Source of the DNA: Meconema thalassinum
Taxonomy: Eukaryota > Arthropoda > Insecta > Orthoptera > Tettigoniidae
Reading direction: 5' to 3'
Assembly (NCBI GenBank): GCA_946902985.2
Contig: OX336389.2
Coordinates: 1,009,887,441 to 1,009,951,440, forward strand
DNA length: 64,000 nucleotides
Shown here: positions 45,917 through 58,719 of the stretch, piece after piece
Numbering within the stretch: position 1 is the stretch's first letter
Layout of the letters: every line of letters starts with the position of its first letter
Notes under the pieces: model-generated
Databases searched by the model: none
What the model saw: only the letters and a program-made list of their open reading frames with translations
Told to the model about the DNA's origin: nothing
Program-made: the position numbers and the translations under genes

Positions 45917-46500
45917 CATCATCATCATCTTGAGCAGTTTCCAACCGCTGGTCGGGTCTGCTTGGAACATAAGCCTCTCCATCGTTTCCTGTCCATCCAC
46001 CATCTCTCGTCATTTACTGTGTCCCAGCACACTCCTCTTTCCTCCACACTCTTGTTAACTCCTTTTGTCCATCTGTCCCTTGGTCTTCCCCTTGGCCTCC
46101 TTCCCGTCATTTCCATTCCAAACATCTTCTTCGGTATCCTCTCCTCTTGCATCCTCCTCACATGTCCATACCATTGTAGCCTAGATTGCTCTATTCTATT
46201 TTGCAATGGTTCCTCTCTTACCGTCTCCCTGACTCTCTCATTCCTTACTCTGTCCATTCTTGTCACTCCTACCCTACTCCTCTGGAACTTCATCTCCACT
46301 GCTTGTATTTTATTCTTGTCCCTTTCCTTCATCACCCATGTTTCTGAACCATATGTCAAAATTGGCACAAAGTAGGTCTTGTAGATGATTCCTTTACATT
46401 TTTGTGGTACATCTTTATTCCATATCATCCCCCTAACACTCTTGAAAAATCCATCTGCGCACCTTCCCCTCTCATTTATTTCCATCCTATTGCCTCCTAT
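45917..46500 (-). mobile_element. LINE 3' end with (GAT)n tail
   Basis: Minus-strand 3' fragment of a non-LTR retrotransposon. It is an open frame starting at 46485: GRCADGFFKSVRGMIWN, then YFVPILTYGSETWVMKERDK, RLQWYGHVRRMQEERIPKK, GRRPRGRPRDRWTKGV and DRKRWRGL, all standard for the LINE C-terminal region. It ends in a short (gat)n run at 45917-45930. It is 5' truncated near 46500. The tail and C-terminal pattern resemble 18615-18843. Confidence 0.8.
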
Positions 46501-48240
46501 TGGGGGTCATGCAGTAATAGATGTTTCCCACCCACTACCCCTTTTATACAGTATTGCTAAACCTGCGCATTCGGTATTGACTGCCTTCCTGTCACTAGCC
46601 TTGCCCCACTTTTCCTCTACGCGACCCACTGTCGCGACATAACATAACTGCGACAGGGCTAGAATTCTGAGCATGGTTCTGACCTACACCCTGTATTTCG
46701 AAAGAAAGAACGTGAAGGATATGGCGGGAGCTTGGAACAGCTCAGCTGTGTTGCCTAGTTTTTAGTGTTGTTGTCTATCAACTGAATCGAATAATACACA
46801 GTGCTACACATCAGACATTATTTCTGTACAATTATACGTAATATATTTTAAAAGTCGATCCTGAGTCAATGCCGAGGACATTCACACAGAGAAATATGGT
46901 AATTAGATGAATAAATAAATTACACACCGAAGCTATGATACCATTATCATCAGTATTCAATTCAATAAATACAACAATGAGGGCAAACACTCTACAGCTA
47001 ATGAATATAAAAACACTCACCATGCAATGATTATCCTTTAACATGAAACAAGAGTCTGGGTGGAGGTCGTTCACTGCTTACAGTACAGTAGTTGACAGAT
47101 AACACCATGCACACTCACTGAATCGCGACTCTCTACGGTTAATATTAGCTTTCGTGATAATACAAAAGTAAAGTTAAGGTAAAGAAATATTTAGCACTGA
47201 ACACTCAAAAAAGTCGCTTTGTGGCGATATTATTGCCGTGGTTTTATATTGTCGAGTTGTAGGCTATTGAATGACAGGCGGTAATTTGAACACTATGACG
47301 GGAAACAATAGCTTGTGCTCCATTATCGACTGCCGCAAGCGAACTGACACCAATCAATAAATTATCCTCAGTCACTTGGCAAGGGTTTGACACCCTCCAA
47401 CCCCTCACTGTCCCTATCATCATCACCACCACCATCATCATTGTCTTCGTCAGAGCTTGCTGAATTGCCAAGGTTAGTAAGCATTTCAACCACCGCGATA
47501 TCCAGAGCGCCTTCAGTATTTATTTCTATATATGCTGTAAGCATGTGTCCAGTCCTCGTGTCGAACTTTGGCGAAGTAAAAGTAAACGAAACAATGACAA
47601 TGAAAGGAAATCCGACACAGACAGCGGTTAACAAGCAACTGAAATATGCCTGCCCACACAACAAGAATTCTGTCACTTGTGTGGTGTATTTTGTAGCCAC
47701 ATGTTGGTGACAGGTATTTGATAGTAGAACGTCGAAAGCTGTCAGATATTGTTTGTAGTTTTTGAAAATTATGCATGTGTGACACATTTGCAGCGAGTGT
47801 TTACACAGACTTTAAAACAATTTGGTATGTGCATGTTTCCTGAGAAAGAAGAGCCGTATGTTTTCCCCGAAGACTATGGAAAGGCTAAAAACAGTAAAAT
47901 TACATTCGCCACGAATACCTTCTAATTTAGATTTATTTTATCAAAGAAGGTAATAGAAAATAAAATAATGCAAAACGAAATTAAATAAGTCACTTTGATA
48001 AACACAAAATTGTTACTAGGAACTTCAGCTATACACAACACAAAATTAAGTTCTTTTGACAGTACTAGTTATTGAATAGGAACTGTAAGCTAGCCATACA
48101 CAAAATAAAATAAGTCACTTTGTCAAAACTAGATTGTGGTTAGGAACTTCAGTCACACAAAATAAGATAAAACAAACAATAATCAAGGATTTATTAATTC
48201 GAAGATTCTCTAGGGAACCCATCTGCTCTTCAATTAACGT
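46501..48240. other. gene-free stretch with a low-complexity acidic frame
   Basis: Mostly unrecognised. A minus-strand frame at 47368-47787 ends in a low-complexity acidic run (SSDEDNDDGGGDDDRDSE); I do not recognise it and the codon bias may be a (tca/cca)n artefact. A 19-base poly-T run begins near 48271. Confidence 0.4.
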
Positions 48241-48249
48241 TGCTTCAGC

Positions 48250-48900
48250 ACGGGCGCCGTTCAATATCGTCTTTTTTTTTTTTTTTTTACAATTCCTTGA
48301 GACCTTTCGGGCTTTTCTTTCGACTGCCACCTTAGCCGTCGCTTCCTTTTACTCCTGACTTCGCACCTGTTTTGCTTCCTGTATCACGGCGTAGGAGTTT
48401 CGTGCAGCATGCACCATGCTCTTGCTCACGGTTATCTTTCCTACTCCACCAGCTGCCGTCACAGCGTCCAGAACAGTACACATTCCAATCAGACTTGCTT
48501 CTTTCTGATTGACAATCATGCACTTCTTGTTCAGGGAGAAACTTCTCTCTAGAGCTGCATTTCTGTGATACAAAATAAGTATCAATTTAACGAAGCTTGT
48601 GAGATCGTTTTAGGCAGGAACTGAGGAAGGTGCTGAAGCCACTAATTCAGACCACGGCACGTCGATTCGTGACTTTTCCGTTGAACTGCTTCAAACGCGC
48701 AGTGACGGAGGGCAGTCTCAGAAGTGCGGAGTATCTGCTCTTGATGCGGTCAGCCATTGCGCCAAAAAGCAAATTCTTCTGATTACAAAGAATTTCAAGG
48801 GCAAAGACAATTCTATCTTCTGCCAACTTAGGAGTCTCAGCGACCACTATAGGGTCTATACAGGAGATAGCGCGGGTCATCTTTGATTATTTCAGCCATA
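48250..48900 (-). pseudogene. hAT-like transposase C-terminal remnant
   Basis: Two minus-strand pieces. The first (48647-48880) has EDRIVFALEILCNQKNLLFG. The second (48349-48585) has NAALERSFSLNKKCMIVNQK, then EASLIG and AAGGVGKITVSKSMVHAARN, matching the hAT dimerisation block (xERxFSxN...N.KEeSL). A stop and frameshift separate them. No terminal repeats were found. Confidence 0.5.
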
Positions 48901-49019
48901 CGAAAGTAAAATATTCGGCAGTTGGTGTGAAATTGCAGCACATCCGCATCTGGCATTTTCTGAGATCTTGAGCTGTTAGCTTCTTAAACAGCTGCTCTTG
49001 TTGAGAAACCCAGATCGAA

Positions 49020-49980
49020 AAAACAACTGGTCTCCTCCGTGAATAACAATGCGGACTGATCCCGGTCTGTCATTGTCAGCAATGAGTGCGGTGCACGCAG
49101 CCCCGCGCAGAGAGGGTATGACCAGCGGTCGGCCAGGCAAAGCTTGCTTTGTATGTTGGCTGGGTTCTCATCCCGCTTATCACTCTATCGGTGGCGCAAA
49201 TTGCAGGTGGCAGTGCGGTCTGCAGGCTAAATAGAAGGCCGAGCGGGAGGACTCGACCGAGTGTTGGGATGCTAAGAAGTCTGGCATTATGAGACTTTTC
49301 AAGAACACGCGTATCAAATGCAAATTTCCCGTATTTTTCCCGCATTTTTCTGGGTTTACTAAAATTCCCAAAAATGACTGCCAATTGCAAAAAGAGCTAT
49401 ACTTTGGTTTATATTTTTGTTAATTTCAAATGTTTATGTAAATTTGTTTTAAAAAATAAACAGCTTTGTCCGACTTTTGTGGATATACTCATTATTACAT
49501 GTAGGCTACTGTTTATGTGAATATATGTATTTACTTATTTGCAACAACGAGGACGGTTAGTTTTCAAATGTTTTGGCTAATATAGTATGAGATGGCACTC
49601 AAATATTATGTTATGCAAGTTGAAGGTATGCACGGTGTACTGTTATTCTTTCCTTATAATTGGTGTTTGTGACACATTTTCTAACGTTTTTAAATAATTA
49701 GAGTATATATTTGGGAAGTTTTACTGCGAGGAAAAAAATCCTGAAAATGTTAAAACTTATGGAATTTATCCGTTATCATCGAGGTATACATGTACCGTAC
49801 ATTCCACTCGGTCAGGCGAAGCAGTGGGAAAGCAAAGCATAACTCAGTAGATAATGTCAGCTGCCCAATCGGCCGCAGGAGTGGTCCGGGAAGCCAAATG
49901 AACCCGATTGTGAGGGAGGCAGTTTGGAGGGGGTCGCATGGACTCCAAACGGATTAGTCATTCGGATGCCTAACTATAGT
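49020..49980. other. gene-free stretch
   Basis: A GC-rich patch at 49050-49260 followed by AT-rich DNA. No coding family recognised. Confidence 0.4.
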
Positions 49981-49984
49981 TGAA

Positions 49985-51060
49985 ATGGCGAAGTTGATTG
50001 AAAACCCTGCTGCTTGTGAGATTAGATCTGCCATTCGTTTTCTGAATGAGAAGAACACTATACCAGTCGACATTCATCGACATATTCGCAAGGTTTACAG
50101 AGAAAATGCGATGAGTGATTCAATGGGGAAGCGATGGTCCGTCAGTTCAATGAAGGACCTGATCAAGAGCGCCATGACGAACTAAGTGGGTGTCCATTGT
50201 TGTTAATGAAGACTTGGTTCATGCAGTTGAAAAAGTGAATGAGTCAAGGAAAACCGTAGGTTTACACTATCTGATCTTTCTACGAAATTTCCGCAAATTT
50301 CAAGATCACTTCTTCAAAAAATTGTTTCTGAAAAACTGAAATCTCGAAAGCTGTGTGTCTTTGGGTGCCAAAAACACTTACATAGAAACACAAACAACAG
50401 AGTCAGGGCAGTGTACACGACTTTTTGACACGTTATAACACAGATGGTAATGATTTTCCAAGCAAGATAGTGACCAGGAATAAGACTTGGGTCGTGTTTG
50501 AAATCCCTAAATAAAAATGACAATCGATGGAATGGAGGCACACTTAGTCACAAGTAAGGAAAGAAGTCAAGCAACACCTTGAAAAAACATGGGCACAGTC
50601 TTTTGGGATCAACACAGCAATCTACTGGTTGATTTCTTACCATGGGGTGAAACAATCAATGCAAATTCTAACTGTGAGACACCTAGGAAACTTTCGTGCA
50701 ATACAGAATAGATGCCTAGGAATGCTCACAAACGGTATTGTTTTCATTCATGACAATGCCAGACCGAAAACTACAAACACGATACGATAACTCGTACGGA
50801 ACTTTGGCTACAGCCAGTTTGACCATCCCCCAGTTTGACCAACCCCCATATATTCCTAACATTGCCCCTAGCGACTTCCATCTCTTTTTGCACCTGAAAA
50901 TGTTCCTTGGTAGACAAAAATTCAGTTATGACAACGAGCTGAAATGACATGTTGCCACGTGATTGACAACATAGAAGGCAACGTTTTATGAAGGCATCCA
51001 AACCTTGTGCTACGCAAGTGCCTCTAAAATGGTGGGGCTATGTGGAAAGATAGTATACAA
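49985..51060 (+). pseudogene. mariner transposase pseudogene
   Basis: Starts MAKLIENPAACEIRSAIRFL (paired-type HTH of mariner). Later pieces in other frames include IVFIHDNARPKTTNT (catalytic D block, HDNARPH-like) and QFDQPPYIPNIAPSDFHLF (normally YSPDLAPSDYHLF, with the third catalytic D changed to N). LKMFLGRQKFSYDNELK closes the recognisable part. Stops and shifts throughout. No terminal repeats were placed. Confidence 0.8.
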
Positions 51061-51064
51061 TTTG

Positions 51065-52476
51065 TAGTTTGTTTTGCAATAAATAGTTTGTATCTGTACT
51101 CATTTTGTTTTTATTACCAAGCAGAGCTTACTTTCTGGATGTACAACATATAACCTGTCTAATTTACAAGAAAGTTAAGCACAGTATTCAGGAAATCATT
51201 ATCATTAGTTGAGAATGTCCCAGAAGATGGCGGACTCAGTGTGCTTCAGTAGAATTGGTACAGAATGTGCTCTGCCTGTTACCACCTATAGAAGACAGTA
51301 GTGAAGAAGATAAGTATGAGTTTCACGAGAATCTCAAACATGTTTATGAGTTCTGCCATCTTACGATGTAAAGTATGTGACTGTTAATTTCAATGCATGA
51401 CAAGGCAGAGAGGAAGTTAAGCACAAATATGTGGGGAGCTACAGCCTACATGGCGAGGCCAGCGAAACAGTTTCAGACTAGTGAGCTTTGAAGTACCTAT
51501 GCACCTCCTCCTTTTGAGGATGAGTGATGAGAGGAACCAGTCTAAAGAGGCCTTAGTGTGGCTGAAAGCACAATGAGGCTTCAGGGCAGAAGGGAGAAGA
51601 AAGTGAGGTTTAGGATGAATACAAGAAAGGAATGCATACCACAGATTCCCAGACAACTCAATAAAAGAATACCATCAGCAGTAAAGACAAACGGGAGTGA
51701 CATAGTGAACCCTTATTGCTATCATCATAGAATAATTATTCATATTTTATTTCACGCTGCATTTGTGTTAGCAGTCAAGTCTGAAGGAAGTGGGCACATG
51801 ATGTTGCAAGAATTGAGCTAGTTTAAGACAGGGAGCTATATTTAAAATTTCCTGGTAAGCGAGGTTAATGAGCGGAGAGCCAAGCGTCTCCTAGTGATGC
51901 AGAAGGACTCGTTGCCCTTTGTTCGCAACGTTAGACAAGGAGCGCTTTGAGTGGGGAAGAGAGAAGAAGATAGAATTATGACGTCAAAATGGGCGGAGTT
52001 TTGGGTCTACTGCAACGATATTGAATATGAATCTACGAATCAGGATGGACCAAGCCACTTTCCGCGGGAAAGAAGCGTGCTATCAAAAAGCGAGGGAACG
52101 CTGGATTAAGCTAATTCACGATGGGATTTAATTCCGCAAAACAGGACTAGAACCTGCATGGAAAAAGAAGATCTTTGATGCCGCTCGCAAGCCTGTGCGC
52201 CGATTCCTTAGATTTATTGTGATTTAATAGTCCCCACCCTAGTACCATTTGCCAGATATGTATAAATTAGGTGCTATGCTAGCAAACTCGTACACATTTC
52301 TTCGAGTGACACGAGGTGTCATACATTCTTATTCATTCTTCGAGTGACGCGAGACTTCATACTTATACATTTTCTGATTTAGTTCAATGCGATTTGTTTT
52401 TCTTTTGGAGTGCATTCTGCACGAGTGATAAATTTTAAACTTTGAATCTCTGATGAGATTTCATTCTGCAGTGAAC
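51065..52476. other. gene-free stretch
   Basis: No coding recognised. Near 52300-52375 there are two imperfect copies of cattcttcgagtgacrcgag. Confidence 0.45.
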
Positions 52477-52480
52477 ATAA

Positions 52481-53153
52481 TGTTACAGCTGTGAGTTTGT
52501 GTCATCGCTCGCCGCATGAGTCACAACTGCCCCAGGGCTGGGCTGCTCTCACTCAGTGTATTGCGTGCGCCTTATGCAACAGGTCTACTGGGACAAAGGG
52601 ATGGTCCAGAATATTCGTGACCCAGCCAGTGTTGGAATCCTCGAGAATCCGTGGACCCTGGATGGGTCTAGAAGCATTTATTGAGTCACCGGCCTGCTAT
52701 ATAAGAGCGACCTGTCAAGCATTTGTTGTTGTGTTTTACGAGCTAGTGCGAGTGTTTATCGTGAGCGACAGAAGTGTGGTGACTTGCGAAACCCCTAGTG
52801 AAGCCGTTTCTCTTGACAGCGAGGAAGTGAGAAGCATACAGGGGACTGCCTGTGTTTTCGTAAGTAACTGTAATTTGTGTACATAGGGGAGAGTTGCACG
52901 TAGTTCTGTCAAGGTCACCAGACTCATTAGCGAGAAGATTAACTGTTGACAAGTGAAAGAGGGCAAGGGCTCTCCATAAGCAAGAGACTTGAGGAAACTG
53001 GAGTAAGGTTCCAATTGCTTGTATTTGCTGATGAGTAGTGTATCTTCCTGCAAGCAATAAAGCTAACTTCTCTTTAAAGCAGTAATTGGTGTTGTGCTTT
53101 CTACCCACAGTAATCCAGTTAACAAAAGTGCCACTAGGAGGTGGCACGTAACA
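52481..53153 (+). mobile_element. solo LTR, TSD ATAA
   Basis: A 673-base segment with tgttac...gtaaca inverted ends, flanked by ataa at 52477-52480 and 53154-53157. It has a TATA box (tatataag, 52698-52705) and a polyadenylation signal (aataaa, 53056-53061) in the order expected for U3-R-U5. No internal retroelement lies on either side, so it is a solo LTR left by LTR-LTR recombination. The 4-base duplication points to a gypsy/Ty3-type parent. Open frames inside it are incidental. Confidence 0.85.
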
Positions 53154-53157
53154 ATAA

Positions 53158-55210
53158 TAATAATTAATGTAGACATTTGGTCTGAAAACTATAATATTCA
53201 CACTTCAGATATAATACGTTTATGCGTGTGAACAGTGCGTGTGTAATTAGAGCAGGATTGCTTATTTAGGGAAATTGACACCGTGATCAATTGCTTAGGA
53301 CTAAGAGTGAAGTTAGTAGCTCTGATCACAATTATAGTAGGAAAGCATAGTATTTAATAATTTGAACTTTGGTTTTCCATCTTTAAGAAGGCATCAAGAT
53401 GATCGAGATGAGGACAACTTCTGGGATGATGACCGATCAATCTATGGAAATATTTACTGTGGCTGTGTAAATATCCAGTGGGCCATGGAAAGTGACATTC
53501 GCTGACGCGATGAGCTGTTTATGGATAAGTAATGAACATTGATTTATCAATTATGTAGATATTTTGGCATGGGAATATTGTATATATTTTTCTTGTGATT
53601 TTTATTCTTGTTTTAATTCTAGTAGATTTTAACGTAGTGTCCCGACACTCAATGGTAAATGCGTGAGGACACGTGACCACTAGTTTTGATTGTTTTTGTG
53701 TAATAGTAATCCGTGTACATGCGCGTATATTTTGGTTTGGCGTACACATGAATTGCGGCCAGGGAGAATGTGGATTGGTTTTAATGTAACGATAAAATAG
53801 TAAGGGGGAAAATAAGTCCTTGCAGGGATGTTTTGAGTGAACAAGTATTTTAATTGAGTTACCTTGTTGCGACAGATTTTGGAAAGAACCGTCCGTTCTT
53901 TTATTTTATTTAAATTTTGATTTTGATATCAGTATTGGTTTTATTCTTCGGTCGGAATACTTAGATCAGACGCGCCAGTCGTGTGGAGAATATTTGTGTG
54001 ATTTTATTTCAGGTGATTGTCAAAACCCTAGCGTGTGATATTGTGTGTCGGTGTGTCTATGTGTGAAATTTGAATTTATGCGGCGGAGATTGGCATAGAT
54101 TTGCCAAGTCTTCGTCGGCTGCAGTTACGGATGGCAAGTGATGCTCCGCGGAGACCTTGATCAGTCCAATTGGATCTTGTAATTCCAAAGGGAATTAATG
54201 AGATATTATTTTATGACACACACATGTTAGCTGAATTGACAGCTGTATTTTGTCGTATCTTGGAGCCGGGCTTAATGCTGGCCTGGGATGTTGTTGACAC
54301 GAGGGTGATTGACAGGTGTATTGAGAGTGCATGCCGAGCGCTGATCTTGGGTATTTCTGGACACTAATTGGAGCAGGGGGAACGGCCTAGCCATTGGCCC
54401 AGTCTGTTAAATATAGCTTGCTTGTTCATTTAAAGCCTTGAATAAAATTAAAGGATGATGTTCTCCACGCCTGCGCAGTATAATTCATGTTGTCACGTTC
54501 AAAAGAAAATGTTTCCTTTTGTAAATTAGTGCATTTGTTTTGAGCATTTATTGTGTATTCATTTTATTCTTGATCTTTGATTCTGGTTGACACCTTGTTA
54601 AGTTATTTCGTTGTAAAATGACATTCGGTCATGATGATGATGTTTTTGTTGTCGTGGTCACGTTAATCATTCTTGTGTCTATTTGTCAAGTCCTGAGTTG
54701 AGGCAATCTTGTTATGCTGTGGGCACATTTGCTCCAGATTTCATCGGAAATCATTGTTGTAAATAATTAATTTTAGCGAGTGCCGGTAGTGTAAATTTAT
54801 TTGTTGTGTTTAGTTCCCATACGCTAATTTATCTCAAATACGGATTTGTGGTTTGAAGGCTACAGCATGATGACACCAAATCTCGTACCTGTACTCATAC
54901 CATAGTGCATGCTTTATCACACCACGCACGCACATGACTTGAAGAATAATCAGGCCAAATCTCTGGTCCTGAACTTTGGAAATCTCTGGGAGAGATATTG
55001 ATTTTTGTGTTTATTCATTTAAATATGGGTGTAAGTTGAAGGGAGTGTTTCTTCCTTCTTTTGTGTTATATTTTTGTTCTGAAATTAAATTTGTTTTTGT
55101 TTATTTTTGGCTTCACTGTCTTTCTTTCCGCCATATATTTAGGCTGTTACCTTGCACCTGATAAGAAGCCTAATTTAGCAACTTCATTATGAACCGTACA
55201 CTACTCCGAA
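53158..55210. other. gene-free AT-rich stretch
   Basis: No coding or repeat recognised. Several T-rich open frames are low complexity. Confidence 0.45.
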
Positions 55211-55214
55211 AAAG

Positions 55215-55605
55215 AGTCTCATAAAAAGCTTCTTGCAAAGGTTCAATGGAAACAAGGGAAGCAGGAATACCTGAACAACATAATTGAGGAAGCAAAAGAT
55301 GCTAGAATTGATTTCTACATGAAAGTCAGGAGCTTTAAAAAGGGATATCAACCTAGTTTGCAAGTTATGAAGGATGAGAAAGACCATCTACTCACTAGCA
55401 CTTAAGATGCTTAGGAGAAGCAGACAACATACTTTGAGGATCTGCTGAATGGTAAACAAAAGAACACGAGTAAAAGAAATCCAAAGAGACAGGCAATAGA
55501 TCCTCACAGCGATGATCTCATGCTGGAAGAGGTAAAGAAGGCAGTACAAAAGCTGAAAAATTAAAAGGTGACAAGAATAGATGATAACCTGGAAACTGCC
55601 CGATA
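55215..55605 (+). mobile_element. LINE fragment (pre-RT region)
   Basis: Plus-strand frame reads NNIIEEAKDARIDFYMKVRS, FKKGYQPSLQVMKDEKDHLL, a stop, then TYFEDLLNGKQK and MLEEVKKAVQKLKN. These are the FYxxVRxFKxGYxP and YFExLLN blocks just upstream of the reverse transcriptase in RTE-like LINEs. It is broken by stops and both ends are missing. Confidence 0.65.
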
Positions 55606-55609
55606 GGAA

Positions 55610-56800
55610 TGAAGCAGCGAATAGACCAAATTTAAGTTGTACGTGGTCTCAAAAATGGACATTGCGTGCACATTCCAAAAAATAGTATGGTGATGTACAG
55701 TTATTCCCATATTCATATGGCAAGTATTTTAGCGCGATGTTTGTTTTGGAGTTCAGCATGACTCGCTGTCGCTAGGTGAGGTGAGCGCAACACATGATTG
55801 GAGATTACGGCATTTTCCAATTCACAGCGGGGAGACCCAAGGCTGGGACGCAACAAGCACAGGGCGAGTATTGACCAGTTTATTGATCGACCGCCAGGAC
55901 ACCATTTTATGATGTATAAGAAGGAATGAGAATAATATACATGCTTTGCAGCGTTGTGGATGATGAATTAACATAGCATGATATATATTTTGATATATTT
56001 TCATGTTGATTACCTTTGTGAAACATATAAGTTATGAACTACATTCATCAATGATATGGACGTTCGATCCAGACTAGCAGTGTGGTGGGAGTATTGAAGT
56101 CGTCTTGAAACCCTACGTGCACAGCGGTAAGCAGATTATATCTACTCTCATTTAGAAGCATCTCCTGGAGAGATATTTAACGCGTTTCGAAAGTGTAAGT
56201 TCGACACGACACTTGGTAATTTAACGGAGTCCAGTGACGAAGAACTCTGACATTTTTCATACACAATGTGAACTTTTTAAGCCACACACACAAGAATGGA
56301 ACTTTTATTCATTTTCACAAGCAAGTCATACGCTCATTTTCACGTATGAACTTGAACTATGCAGCATTCATTATGAACACTGTAAGGAACTTTAGCACAA
56401 TATAACAAGCTGCAATTCACGGCAATGAACCTTTTGTTTAAAGGAATGCTATGCATACTGATATATAATTTCTTCAATGCAGTATTAACTCATGAACTCT
56501 GAACATTACTTCTCGTTTATATAAGACACATTATTTGACAAGTTGTCGAGAGGAACAGTTCTGATGCATTCTATTTTGATCACTATGGCAGGTTAAACAC
56601 GTTAACATGAATACTGCTGGGCCTGCAGAGCATCGAACATTTCAGTGAAAACCGGTAACGCTTTACGCTTACTACGGGGCCACCAGTGCAAAGTTGATTA
56701 GTGCCAAGAATGCTAGTTCTTAGTGGCAGTAATGCGTGGGTGTTTAATAACATTTTGGATCGATATGAATATCGCAACGCTACGATGGGACAGACTTGGT
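55610..56800. other. gene-free AT-rich stretch
   Basis: Nothing recognisable seen. Confidence 0.45.
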
Positions 56801-56804
56801 CTGG

Positions 56805-56955
56805 ATGGAGTTGGAGTCCTGATGGAAGGGTAGCTGACCGTTCGTCCACGATGGATGATATCCGGTTAACTAGAGGGAACCAGTGGATTGGAGACAGGGG
56901 TTCCGAGGTTCGATTCCCATCGACCAGGGGAGTCCAGGCTATTGCTACATTTGAG
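56805..56955 (+). repeat. tRNA-like SINE head
   Basis: Plus strand shows ccgaggttcgattcccatcg as a T-arm/B-box and a D-arm-like ggttaactagagg upstream. An open frame over it (56701-57105) is low in recognisable features and probably not coding. Confidence 0.4.
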
Positions 56956-58213
56956 GGAAGACATGATATGAAGGGCATATCAGTGCTTTCTTTTGATCTT
57001 CAGAATTCAACAAGGTACAGCCAAACAATCCAGTCTATCGTAGTAGAGTGTAGACATTTCAATGTTAGTTTTGCTGCCATTATTTCTTGGGTATATTTTG
57101 AGTAGCATGTCGAAGTATAATTCTAATCATGACTGGTCTTATGCTCGAGAAGGTTCTTGATTCCCATAAGGAATGCAACCATTTTCATTTTGTATTTGTA
57201 GTTCGATTCAGTAATATTAATACTAAATTCTAGTTAAATTTAATTGAAGCTTCTTTAGTGTAGTGAAGAGGAATCCGTAGGAAACGACAGTGATTATACG
57301 TGTTTAGCAGTGTGGTGAACACTTACATATGTCTATCTTTGACATTTTTTTTGCTTCTGTAGACTCAGGTTTGAGCTACATGTACCACTGAACTTCAGAA
57401 AAGTTCGATATTCGAGTGACTTACTTCGCAGATTCATGCTGATTTTTATAGCAAGTTATAGGCTTTTTGAAGCTTTGTCATAGAGAAGTTTAATCCTTCG
57501 CTTCTGCTAGGGACCTTTCTCTGTGCTTTTGAAGGATAGAGACTTGTATGGTTTTCTAACCGGTCAATTGCGCTAATTGCTATGATTACCATGATCGGTA
57601 TGTGTAGGAACTTGACCAGGGGCGGCGCGAGATATAAGCAAACTACGCGGCCGCGGGTGGCGCCGTGAGACGGGGGTGCAGCGGCGCGCCGAATTATCAA
57701 GTTAGGGGCGCCCGCAGCTAGTTTGTAATGTTGTAAACATTACGAATTCTAATTTTTACAACATTAACAAACTGTAATGTTTACATTATAAACAACGTAA
57801 CCAGATAACATAACCATTCTGTTTATGTTTCGTCTTTTCAGTTTTACTTTATTATTTCACTAACAAACAAAATGAAATAATATTTGAAAAATTCAGCATA
57901 ACCATTTTAATGAGTCGTCGCTTTACGGGTGATGCTACTTATGAAACAAACTTAGAACTATTACGGAGTGCCTGGAGCCGTTCGGTCGAAGTATGACCGC
58001 TCGCCATTCACGAAAGGGAGAACACCCCTTCCTCTAATGACTTCGACTCGTCCGCATGACTCCTTGTCTTTATCCGCTCAGTGGCTCAGTATTAACAGCT
58101 TGCCAGCTAGCTGACAGCCTTCACTCATCGTTGTAGTTTGTAGTGTGTTGACGTAAGCTGCACTGTGTTATTGCCCCTTCTTACATGAGGAGATGATTTT
58201 TTAGACACACGAA

Positions 58214-58458
58214 ATGTCCAGTAATAAAAAGCCATCAGGTTCATTTCACCGTAAAAGATAGTTGCAGCATTCTAAAGAAGATGAGAAGCAATATAAAGCG
58301 CTGAAAAGGTTTTTTGCGCCTTCGGCTTCATCGCTATGTGCAAAAATGATCGACGAAACAACTAAGTTAACTGAATCCATTCATAACGATGAGGATGACG
58401 ACAAGTTACCAATATCAGAGCTCCCTGGACCATCAACGAGTGAAGAATCCCTCAAAAA
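58214..58458 (+). pseudogene. ZMYM1-like hAT transposase, exon 1
   Basis: ATG at 58214 gives MSSNKKPSGSFHRKR, then an in-frame stop at 58259, then KEDEKQYKALKRFFAPSASS and a serine/acid-rich stretch to LKK, the style of N-termini in this hAT group. A donor gtaagtg follows at 58459. The stop makes the gene defective unless translation begins downstream. Confidence 0.65.
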
Positions 58459-58719
58459 GTAAGTGTAACTGTAAATATATTTTTTTTGCTAATGACTCTA
58501 AATGTCTAAATTAATTTAATCTAAATTGATGAGCATTTGTATAAACAATTTACCCTTATAACGTAAATTATAATAATATTATTGATTTAATAGCATTACT
58601 TTACTGAATACTGTCGTAATTTATTTGAAGTATTATAGCACTAATCCTTAAGTAGTATTAATTTATACTTAAGTTGTATATTTAGAAAATAAATTTAGGA
58701 ATTGAGGGTAGCTTTAGAA

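Noticed and set aside
47020..47085. Exon ending at a gtgagtg donor on the minus strand
   Set aside because: Only the donor is good; the peptide (NDLHPDSCFMLKDNHC) is unrecognised and there is no clear acceptor.
47368..47787. Acidic-tailed protein
   Set aside because: The acidic run comes from a simple trinucleotide repeat and the rest has no family signal.
52491..52886. 131-codon open frame
   Set aside because: Lies wholly inside the solo LTR, over its U3 and TATA box.
56701..57105. 134-codon open frame
   Set aside because: Overlaps a tRNA-like SINE head and has no protein features.
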